42,147 nt of DNA, taken from assembly GCF_000632495.1 (NCBI RefSeq), contig NZ_JFZT01000066.1, forward strand, positions 1-42,147, in the 5' to 3' direction. How positions within the stretch are numbered: position 1 is the stretch's first letter; each line of letters opens with the position of its first letter. Below the pieces are notes generated by a model. It did no database searches. It had not been told where the DNA came from and saw only the letters and a list, made by a program, of their open reading frames with translations. The position numbers and the translations under genes are program-made. The stretch is from Candidatus Acidianus copahuensis (GTDB taxonomy: Archaea; Thermoproteota; Thermoprotei_A; Sulfolobales; Sulfolobaceae). Shown here piece after piece: positions 26,988 to 33,975 of this stretch.

Positions 26988-28889
26988 ATGTCCTCAAATC
27001 AAAATCAAATAAAACTAGTCGTAGATCCTGTAACTAGAGTAGCAGGTCATTTAGGTTTAACAGCATCTGTTAATACCGATACAAGGCAAGTGATTAACGA
27101 TGATGCCTATACTTACGTAACAATGTTCAGGGGTTTTGAAGTATTTCTAAGAGGAAGAGAACCACCAGACGCTGTTCATATAACGTCTAGAAGCTGTGGA
27201 GTGTGTGGAGCTGCCCATGCTAATGCATCGGTTAGAGCTAATGATATGGCTTTAGGCGCAGTTCCATATCCCCTAGGTCAATCATTAAGAAACATGGCTT
27301 ATGCTATGACAGATATGATTTATGATCATTCAATAATACTTAACGTATTAGAGGGACCTGACTTCTCAGCTCAAGTTATACAACAATATTATCCAACATG
27401 GTGGGCTACAGCACAACAGACTAAGGCAGAATATACTGACATTCATGGGTTCTCCACTATAGCTGACATAATGACTGCGCTAAATCCATTCTCAGGATCC
27501 CTGTGGGTAAACGCTGTAAAAGCGCAGATCTTAGCTAGGGAAGCGGGAGTACTAATTTACGGTAGGCATTCTCATCCACCAATGCTAATACCTGGAGGTA
27601 TCGGTACGGACCTTTCTGTAGGCGAATCGCTCTTTTCCGAGTATATGTATAGGTTAACTTCTTTAACTGCCTGGGTAAAAGTCATAATTTCTTCTTGGAT
27701 GGACTTAGCTAATTTTCTCATAGAGAACTTCGATTATGAACTTCAAGGATTGACATATGAAAATCCAACATACATTTCTTCCTATGGATATGAAAGCCCT
27801 GTTCTTTACAGTGAATTAGGAGAAAGCGATAGTGAAATTTATGGAAATTATGATAATCTTTCACAGAACGCCAGTGAAGGACCTCAGTCAATCTTTAGAC
27901 CCGCAATAGTAAGAAATGGTGAACTTTTAAGTAAGAGTTTCATAGACCTAAACGTCGGTCAACTAGAGTTTGTAAATTCATCATATTACCGCGATTGGGC
28001 CAAAATTACTTCCCCATTTTCTGAAACTGATCCCATTGGAAACAAGTTAGCTTGGGGTCTAACCGCAGAGGATGGGACTCCACTCTACATGTACCATCCT
28101 TGGAATAAAACAACCATACCTAACCCACAAGGACAAAACTTTATGGATAAGTATAGCTGGGATGCTGAACCTAGATTGGTTTGGAAAGATGGAACTATTT
28201 GGGCGTACGAAACTGGACCTTGGGCAAGACTTCATGCAGTAGCTCACTTCCATCCTAGTAGTCCAATAGTTAAAAACGGAAAAATACACATAACCCTACC
28301 TGCAATAAATAGTATACCTTCATGGTTACCTTCTGGGTCGATGCCGGAGTGGACTGTTGAATGGGATCCTCCAAACCATTCTACTACGCTATCTAGGATA
28401 TTAGGGAGAGCCGTAGATATGGCAGCTGCTATATTTGCAGCGTGGGACAATTTGCAGTATGGTCTAGAGGTTTTCATGAAGAATCAGACAAGTCCTAAGA
28501 CTTCAAGACCTTGGAAACAACCATCATTTTCCTTAGGAGTTGGGCAATATGAAGTTCCTAGAGGAACTAGTAGACATTGGATGGTTAATAAGAACTATTC
28601 CATAGCCAATTATCAGTATCAAGCCCCCACAACAGCTAATGTAAGTCCTAGGGATAACAATTGTCAAGGTAGTTGGTGTATCAATGGACAGGCAATAGGA
28701 CCGTTTGAGATGTCAGTTATTAACACTAAGGTTATGGAAGAGGTTCCACCTAGTCAATGGGTAGGTTACGATTTCCTTAGAGCTATAAGGAGTTTTGATC
28801 CATGCCTAGTATGTGCTGCTCATTTCGAGATAAAAGGAAAAGTAAATAGAACGCTAGATCATGTAATTACGCCGGTGTGTAACTCTTGA
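26988..28889 (+). CDS. hynL: [NiFe] hydrogenase large subunit
   Basis: Holds the NiFe(CN)2CO site. 633 residues. L1 is RSCGVCGAAH (Cys70, Cys73) and L5 is FDPCLVCAAH (Cys606, Cys609, His612). A 21-residue tail after His612 must be cut off by a maturation endopeptidase. The canopy Arg appears in YEVPRGTSRHW and the DH motif in MIYDHSIILN. The N-terminal motif reads DPVTRVAGHL: Ala19 replaces the Glu of RIEGHL, which in Desulfovibrio fructosovorans (Glu25) is the proton gate. It would be exported with HynS by the shared Tat signal. GGTGA precedes the ATG. Confidence 0.95.
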   Translation: MSSNQNQIKLVVDPVTRVAGHLGLTASVNTDTRQVINDDAYTYVTMFRGFEVFLRGREPPDAVHITSRSCGVCGAAHANASVRANDMALGAVPYPLGQSLRNMAYAMTDMIYDHSIILNVLEGPDFSAQVIQQYYPTWWATAQQTKAEYTDIHGFSTIADIMTALNPFSGSLWVNAVKAQILAREAGVLIYGRHSHPPMLIPGGIGTDLSVGESLFSEYMYRLTSLTAWVKVIISSWMDLANFLIENFDYELQGLTYENPTYISSYGYESPVLYSELGESDSEIYGNYDNLSQNASEGPQSIFRPAIVRNGELLSKSFIDLNVGQLEFVNSSYYRDWAKITSPFSETDPIGNKLAWGLTAEDGTPLYMYHPWNKTTIPNPQGQNFMDKYSWDAEPRLVWKDGTIWAYETGPWARLHAVAHFHPSSPIVKNGKIHITLPAINSIPSWLPSGSMPEWTVEWDPPNHSTTLSRILGRAVDMAAAIFAAWDNLQYGLEVFMKNQTSPKTSRPWKQPSFSLGVGQYEVPRGTSRHWMVNKNYSIANYQYQAPTTANVSPRDNNCQGSWCINGQAIGPFEMSVINTKVMEEVPPSQWVGYDFLRAIRSFDPCLVCAAHFEIKGKVNRTLDHVITPVCNS

Positions 28890-29209
28890 CATCATTAAGG
28901 ATAAGAAAAAACGAGATACCAGAAGGATCAATGGTGGAGTACTTTTTCCCTGATGGAAAACCGTGGGAAAGGAAACCAGTTCTTTTGGTTAACTATAAAA
29001 ATCAAATCTATGCTCTAGAAGCGTTATGTACACATGAAGGCTTTTCTTTAGAGGATGGGTTCATAACTGATGATGGTAAAATAGTTTGCATATGGCACGG
29101 TTCTATTTTTGACATAAAATCAGGAAAAGTTGTGGATGGACCTGCAAGAAGGAACTTGAAAATTTATAAGGTTGAACAAAAAGATGAGGAGGTAATGATT
29201 AGTGAGTGA
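28886..29209 (+). CDS. Rieske-type [2Fe-2S] ferredoxin
   Basis: A soluble electron carrier of 107 residues. The Rieske ligands are Cys48-Thr-His50 and Cys68-Ile-Trp-His71, the usual C-x-H...C-x2-H pattern. The loop lacks the second pair of disulfide cysteines seen in bc1 Rieske proteins, so it is of the ferredoxin/NirD type. The TTG start at 28886 overlaps the hynL stop, so it is tightly coupled to the hydrogenase. It has no signal peptide. It may carry electrons for one of the hydrogenases or for a maturation step; which is unknown. Confidence 0.88.
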   Translation: MTSLRIRKNEIPEGSMVEYFFPDGKPWERKPVLLVNYKNQIYALEALCTHEGFSLEDGFITDDGKIVCIWHGSIFDIKSGKVVDGPARRNLKIYKVEQKDEEVMISE

Positions 29210-29822
29210 ACTAACAGCTTCTGGCTTTACTGGCGTTTTTACAGTTAGAATTTTCTCTGATCCTGATCTCTACGCTTTTGCTGGAAGACTGGCAGGTTTA
29301 GGCTATTCCGTAGCTCAAATCAGGATAAGTGGAACCAGCGGTTACATATACTTACCTCTAGAAGGTGGTTCTTTCGCAAAAAAGAACTTTGCTGAAATTT
29401 ATTATCAGCCTAGGTCTTTTACAGTGGTCTCAGAAGATTTTGGAAACTTTCAATTGTCATCAGGGGAATTAGTTAGGGCAATAAAGGAAAGTGGAACTTC
29501 AGGTTTAGATTACGCTGAGTTAACAGTAAATTTCGAGAGAACAATTTCTCTTCCTAAGATATCCATGGATAGTTGGGACTTTAGAGGGATTATAATGAGT
29601 AGAAATAAGGTCAATTCTAAATCATATGAGCAAATATCAGTCTCAAGGATAAACGACGAACTTTCAAGGTATGCTATAACATTGTACTTAAGAGACGAAT
29701 ATGAGATAGTCGCTAATGTAATTTCTCAATTAAGGAGTAAAATGGATGAAAGTAGAGACCTCATGGAAAAATATATTCTCTGGCTTTTTAAACCAGAAAA
29801 AAATAATATACTAGGTGATTAA
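29202..29822 (+). CDS. Unknown hydrogenase-cluster protein, 206 residues
   Basis: I do not recognise the family. GTG start at 29202 overlapping the Rieske gene by 8 bp. Soluble, mixed alpha/beta, with no Cys and no membrane helix. A Gly-rich N-terminus (GFTGVFTVRIFSDPDLYAFAG) and an amphipathic C-terminal helix (about 170-195) are the visible features. It ends one base before hypD, so it is made with the maturation proteins. An assembly or chaperone role fits this context (inference). Confidence 0.8.
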   Translation: MSELTASGFTGVFTVRIFSDPDLYAFAGRLAGLGYSVAQIRISGTSGYIYLPLEGGSFAKKNFAEIYYQPRSFTVVSEDFGNFQLSSGELVRAIKESGTSGLDYAELTVNFERTISLPKISMDSWDFRGIIMSRNKVNSKSYEQISVSRINDELSRYAITLYLRDEYEIVANVISQLRSKMDESRDLMEKYILWLFKPEKNNILGD

Positions 29823-31010
29823 ATGGACTTACCTAAAGAAATAGAGATACTTTTCAGAGAGAATTCCGAACTTGCAAAGAAATTGTCTGAGGAGATTTCG
29901 AAGTTAACTCCAAAAGTTATAGAGAAGACCGGACTAGAAAGGATTAAGATCATGAACTTTTGTGGTACCCATGAGTGGACTACAACGCATTATGGAATAA
30001 GGTCATTGATGCCTGAAGAAGTTGAGTTAATTGCAGGACCTGGATGTCCAGTTTGCGTAACTCCTTCAAGCGATATAAAGAATATGATAAAATTAGCTAT
30101 GGATGGATATGTGGTATATACCTTTGGTGACGCTTATAAATTACCTACAGTTAGTCATTATAAGGAGGGTATAGGAAGTTTAGCCTCAGCAAAGGCGTCT
30201 GGCGCAGACGTTAGGATAGTTTATAGCTTCGTTGATGCTATAGAGGACGCAAAAACTCACGGAAAACCTTCAGTGTTCTTTGGCCTTGGATTTGAAACTA
30301 CTGCTCCTAGTTACGCTGTGCTTTTCAAAAAAGAAGTGATTCCTAAAAACCTAATGTTTTACTCTTCATTAAAATTAACAGCTCCTGCTGCAATTTATGC
30401 CATAAAAATTCATAAAATGAGCAAAAGATCTCCTGTATCTGGAGTTATTGGCCCTGGTCATGTCTCAACTATAGTGGGCTCGAAGGGATGGGACTTTTTC
30501 CCGGAAGAATTTGGGATACCAGCTGTTGTTTCAGGATTTGAACCTGTTGATATATTAACTGCGGTGTTAACAATATTAAAAGATCTATACACAGGGAAGG
30601 CAAAGTTAACTGACTTGGAGTATAAACGCGTTGTCACTAGGGATGGTAATATATACGCACAAGATGCTGTGAGAGAAATTTTTAGAACTACTGACACTAT
30701 CTGGAGAGGGATAGGAAATATACCTAACAGTGGACTAGATCTAAGAGATCCGTTCAAGGAATTTAACGCAAAACTTCAACTTAACATCAAGGAAAATCCT
30801 TGGGATTACGATCTTCCTCCTGGATGTAAATGTAACGAGGTTACCTTGGGTACTGCATATCCAACAGATTGTCCTTTATTCATGAAGGCCTGCACTCCAT
30901 CAAGACCTTGGGGTCCATGCATGGTTTCATTGGAGGGATCATGCGCAGTATGGGCAAGATTTGGTTCGTCTCAAAGAGTATTAAATCTAATGAAAGAGGT
31001 GAGGGAATAA
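29823..31010 (+). CDS. hypD: Hydrogenase maturation protein HypD
   Basis: The scaffold on which, with HypC, Fe(CN)2CO is assembled. 395 residues. Cys47 in NFCGTHEW, Cys75 and Cys78 in GPGCPVCVTP, and GFETTAPSYA in the middle. The C-terminal [4Fe-4S] ligands come in PPGCKC, DCPLFMKACTPSRPWGPCM and EGSCAVW. The CGTHEW form of the first motif matches archaeal HypD (CGSHE in Thermococcus) rather than bacterial CGGHTH. GGTGAT precedes the ATG. The stop overlaps the hypC start (TAATG). Confidence 0.96.
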   Translation: MDLPKEIEILFRENSELAKKLSEEISKLTPKVIEKTGLERIKIMNFCGTHEWTTTHYGIRSLMPEEVELIAGPGCPVCVTPSSDIKNMIKLAMDGYVVYTFGDAYKLPTVSHYKEGIGSLASAKASGADVRIVYSFVDAIEDAKTHGKPSVFFGLGFETTAPSYAVLFKKEVIPKNLMFYSSLKLTAPAAIYAIKIHKMSKRSPVSGVIGPGHVSTIVGSKGWDFFPEEFGIPAVVSGFEPVDILTAVLTILKDLYTGKAKLTDLEYKRVVTRDGNIYAQDAVREIFRTTDTIWRGIGNIPNSGLDLRDPFKEFNAKLQLNIKENPWDYDLPPGCKCNEVTLGTAYPTDCPLFMKACTPSRPWGPCMVSLEGSCAVWARFGSSQRVLNLMKEVRE

Positions 31011-31324
31011 TGTGTTGGGCTGTTCCAGCTAAAGTTATCTCTATAGAGTCAGACCTTATAGCTACTGTAGACCTTGGGGGGAATACAATCAAAAAAGTTG
31101 CTGTTGGCGTCGATAACGTTAGGTTAGGAGATTTTGTCATGGTTCATGCCGGAGTAATTATATCAAAGCTTAGTAAGGAGGAAGTAATAGAAAACATAAA
31201 GTTCATAGCTGAACAAATAAGAGAAGTATCAGAAATCACAGGAGAAGATCCTGAAAAGACAGTAAAAGAATACACAGATTCCATGTATAAACTTTTAGGA
31301 CAACTAGATGAGAAAAATGGATAA
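31010..31324 (+). CDS. hypC: Hydrogenase maturation chaperone HypC
   Basis: 104 residues starting MCWAVPAKV. The catalytic Cys2 must be exposed after Met removal, which fixes the start at 31010 even though the frame stays open upstream to 30869. An OB-like beta barrel (residues 2-55) is followed by helices. It carries the iron moiety with HypD to the large subunit. It sits between hypD (TAATG overlap) and hypE (17-bp overlap), and the two hydrogenase large subunits of this cluster probably share it. Confidence 0.95.
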   Translation: MCWAVPAKVISIESDLIATVDLGGNTIKKVAVGVDNVRLGDFVMVHAGVIISKLSKEEVIENIKFIAEQIREVSEITGEDPEKTVKEYTDSMYKLLGQLDEKNG

Positions 31325-32324
31325 AATAACAATAGCTCATGGAAATGGAGGAAAGGAAACTCAGCAGCTATTACAGAGATATCTCTTCTCTAAATTACCT
31401 GAGGAACTAAAGAGGACACCAGGTGGAGTAGGAATAGATTACCCTGACGATGGAGCATTAGTTAGTAACCTGGTTATCTCTACGGATTCTCACACGGTTA
31501 ATCCTTACTTCTTCCCGGGCGGGAGTATTGGGAAACTAGCGGTTTCAGGGACTTTAAATGACGTGATAATGATGGGAGGAAGACCTACGGCGATCTTAGA
31601 TTCGATAATAGTCTCCGAAGGATTTCCATTACCGAGTTTAGACAAAATTATTGATGATATGATCTCTGTTTTAAGGGAATATAAAATTCCATTAATCGGA
31701 GGAGACTTTAAGGTAATACCGAGCGATTCAATGAAAGGTATTGTAATAAATACAGTAGGATTAGGAATCTCAAAAAGACCTATTGTGGATAAGATTAGAC
31801 CTGGAGACTCTATAATAGTCACGGGACCTATAGGAACACATGGTGCAGTAATAGCAGCGTTGCAATACGGAATAGGTACTTCCTTAGAAAGTGATGCAAA
31901 ACCATTGATGAAACTCTTAGATTTGTTTGAAAAGTTTGATCAAGACATACATGCAGCTAGAGATCCTACGAGGGGAGGGTTAGCAGCCACGTTAAACGAG
32001 TGGGCTCAACTTTCAGGGGAAATGATAGTCGTAGAAGAAAAGAAAATTCCGGTTTTAGAGGAAGTAAAGTCAATTTCGTCTATGACTGGAATTGATCCTC
32101 TAAGCCTAGCAAGCGAAGGAGTAGGAGTAATAGCTTTACCCTCTGAAAAGGAAAATGAAGTTTTAGAGGAACTAAACAAATTAGGTTTTACTCCAGCAGT
32201 TATAGGCAGGGTATTAAATCCTAAGGACATCGAAAATAACAGCTTAGTAATTCTGAGGACTTTAGCTGGAGGAACAAGGATTTTAGAAATGCCTGTAGGA
32301 GATATTGTACCTAGAATTTGTTAG
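31308..32324 (+). CDS. hypE: Hydrogenase maturation protein HypE
   Basis: Dehydrates the thiocarbamate made by HypF to thiocyanate, using ATP (PurM/ThiL fold). 338 residues: HGNGGKETQQ at the N-terminus, DYPDDGALV, GTLNDVIMMGG, DPTRGGLAATLNE, and the C-terminal tail ending PRIC, the Cys that carries the cyano group. The start could also be ATG 31317 (MDKITIAHG), which is closer to the usual family start. Overlaps hypC by 17 bp. Confidence 0.96.
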   Translation: MRKMDKITIAHGNGGKETQQLLQRYLFSKLPEELKRTPGGVGIDYPDDGALVSNLVISTDSHTVNPYFFPGGSIGKLAVSGTLNDVIMMGGRPTAILDSIIVSEGFPLPSLDKIIDDMISVLREYKIPLIGGDFKVIPSDSMKGIVINTVGLGISKRPIVDKIRPGDSIIVTGPIGTHGAVIAALQYGIGTSLESDAKPLMKLLDLFEKFDQDIHAARDPTRGGLAATLNEWAQLSGEMIVVEEKKIPVLEEVKSISSMTGIDPLSLASEGVGVIALPSEKENEVLEELNKLGFTPAVIGRVLNPKDIENNSLVILRTLAGGTRILEMPVGDIVPRIC

Positions 32325-32332
32325 GTGATTAG

Positions 32333-32551
32333 ATGAGTTCAATCATTGATGTAATTTTAGAGTTATTTACCATAAAAGACATAGTTAGGAAAGAAATACA
32401 AAAACCATTAAATGAAGAGATTCTGGATATAATCTATGATATAAATCCAAGTAAAAAAGAGGCAAACATAGACGAGATCTTGAAGTCATATAATGCGAAA
32501 GACATGTTAGAACTCGTTAACAAAATCAAGGATAGTATGGTGAAGAAATGA
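32333..32551 (+). CDS. Small helical hydrogenase-cluster protein, 72 residues
   Basis: Unknown family. All-helical and charged, with no Cys. GGTGAT lies just before the ATG at 32333, so it is a real translated gene. It overlaps the next ORF by 4 bp (ATGA). The position between hypE and the maturation endopeptidase suggests an accessory maturation or adaptor role; no direct evidence. Confidence 0.75.
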   Translation: MSSIIDVILELFTIKDIVRKEIQKPLNEEILDIIYDINPSKKEANIDEILKSYNAKDMLELVNKIKDSMVKK

Positions 32552-32976
32552 AGGTATTAATAGGCTTCATTCCATTTTTCGGTACTCCAGACGGGCAAGT
32601 TATAGAGAAGGTTTATGATATTTGGAAAGAAAAGGAAAAAGTAGTAGATCTAGAGACTGATCCTATAGATGCTGCAGAGATTGTAAAGAACTTTAAGCCA
32701 GAAAATGTTCTACTAGTTGGAAGCAGTAGGTATGTGCCAGAGGGGATAACTGAAAAGGAATTTGTATTAGAATCAAAAGATCCTTGGGAAATGCTCGAGC
32801 TTATTAGACCTGGTCTTGATGGTAGATATTATGTTGAGGATATAGCTTATGGAATTCTAATTTTTGCGGGCTACCCTGTTGTGCACGCGTTGTACTATAA
32901 GGGAAACTATTCAGATAATGCAATTGAGACTCTAAGTAGAAAAGTTGAGGAGAAAAGGAATTGGCTGTCAAGGTAA
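32548..32976 (+). CDS. Unknown hydrogenase-cluster protein, 142 residues
   Basis: Unrecognised. It begins MKVLIGFIPFFGTPDGQV and later has PENVLLVGSSRYVPEG, suggesting an alpha/beta (Rossmann or phosphorylase-like) fold. It lacks the GN-x-L-x-x-DD pattern and the conserved Asp/His of maturation endopeptidases. No Cys. Overlaps the 72-residue gene by 4 bp and the protease gene by 16 bp, so the three are co-translated. Confidence 0.78.
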   Translation: MKVLIGFIPFFGTPDGQVIEKVYDIWKEKEKVVDLETDPIDAAEIVKNFKPENVLLVGSSRYVPEGITEKEFVLESKDPWEMLELIRPGLDGRYYVEDIAYGILIFAGYPVVHALYYKGNYSDNAIETLSRKVEEKRNWLSR

Positions 32977-33440
32977 TAGGTATAGGTAATAGATTATATG
33001 GAGATGATGCAATCGGATCTTTGGTAGCAGAATGTCTAAACTTTTACGATGCTGAAGCTAATGGATTTCAGGCATTGTCGTTTATTAAGAAGGAGGATAT
33101 TATCTTCTTTATTGACGCCATGTTGATGGATGAGGATTACGGTTTATTCAAAATAGACGTTAATAAGGAATACGAAGTTGATATTTCTGATCCTCATAGA
33201 CTATCTCCAGTTCAAGTCATATTTCTAGCAAAAAGATCTGGAGAACTTCCTAGCGAAGCTTATATTCTCGCTATTAAACCAGAGAGAGTAGACTGGCCAG
33301 GGCTCTCAGAGAGGGTCATACAAAGAGCTGAGGGTCTATTTACAAAATATAGAGAGTTTTTAAGTAAATACGGAATAGAAGTTAATCCTAAACAACTTAA
33401 GTCTTGTCTAAAAAGTAAGGAGAAGATAACGTGGACTTAG
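32961..33440 (+). CDS. [NiFe] hydrogenase maturation endopeptidase (HyaD/HybD/HycI family)
   Basis: Cuts the C-terminal tail of the large subunit after Ni insertion. 159 residues: GIGNRLYGDDAIGS with Asp16 (position of HybD Glu16), FIDAM with Asp52, and DPHRLSP with His79. These correspond to the three Ni-sensing ligands Glu16/Asp62/His93 of E. coli HybD. TTG start at 32961 with GAGGAG upstream. It is the only such protease here, so it may process both large subunits, whose tails differ (21 and 12 residues). Confidence 0.92.
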   Translation: MAVKVIGIGNRLYGDDAIGSLVAECLNFYDAEANGFQALSFIKKEDIIFFIDAMLMDEDYGLFKIDVNKEYEVDISDPHRLSPVQVIFLAKRSGELPSEAYILAIKPERVDWPGLSERVIQRAEGLFTKYREFLSKYGIEVNPKQLKSCLKSKEKITWT

Positions 33441-33477
33441 TCTAAGTTTTTTAACCAATAGTCTTAAAGTAACATGT

Positions 33478-33975
33478 ATGGACTATTGTACAGCATTTAA
33501 GGAAGTACTAAAAAACAATATCGTGTGGATCGAGGCGCAATCCTGCTCTGGGGAGACGGTTATGATGTTAAAGGAGGGTTGTGAGGGTATTGATGAGCTT
33601 TTCTTTCATTCTTCTCCAGTGAAGTTTATTTCGATTGCTACAGAAGAAAAGGCTGGTAAGGAAATGTTAGATGATATACTTTCTCAAGATCATTACTTGC
33701 TTGTAGTAGAAGGAGCGATACCTAAGGAGGATAAGATATGCAATTTTGCAGGAATGACGTGTAGGGAAATTTTAGAAAAACTTTCAAAGAAAGCTATTAG
33801 CATAGTTGCTGTAGGTTCTTGTGCTGTTAATGGAGGAGTTATTAGAGAGTTAGGAGACCTTGGTGTAAAGGAATTCGTAAATGACAAGAAAATATACGAG
33901 GTACCAGGCTGTCCAGCATCAGATAAAATGATGATCGCCATGTTATATTCTGCACTTAAGGAGAGCGAAAAGTAA
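33478..33975 (+). CDS. Minimal [NiFe] hydrogenase small subunit
   Basis: Only 165 residues: the N-terminal flavodoxin-like domain of a hydrogenase small subunit, without the C-terminal domain that binds the medial and distal clusters. Proximal-cluster ligands are Cys23, Cys115 (GSCAVNGG) and Cys145 (PGCPAS). The second Cys of CxxC is replaced by Glu26 (SCSGET). No Tat signal and no anchor, so it is cytoplasmic. GTTTTTTAACC at about 33447-33457 gives it its own promoter with a leaderless ATG at 33478. The next gene overlaps by one base. The closest known type may be the crenarchaeal group 2 uptake enzymes, which I cannot confirm without a search. Confidence 0.92.
   Translation: MDYCTAFKEVLKNNIVWIEAQSCSGETVMMLKEGCEGIDELFFHSSPVKFISIATEEKAGKEMLDDILSQDHYLLVVEGAIPKEDKICNFAGMTCREILEKLSKKAISIVAVGSCAVNGGVIRELGDLGVKEFVNDKKIYEVPGCPASDKMMIAMLYSALKESEK

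Noticed and set aside
30869..31009. An upstream extension of hypC to 30869
   Set aside because: HypC must begin Met-Cys; ATG 31010 gives MCWAVP and overlaps the hypD stop as TAATG. The extension lies inside hypD in another frame.
32548..32976. Reading the 142-residue protein as a second maturation endopeptidase
   Set aside because: It lacks the GN-x-L-x-x-D-D motif and the conserved Asp and His ligands found in its neighbour at 32961-33440.
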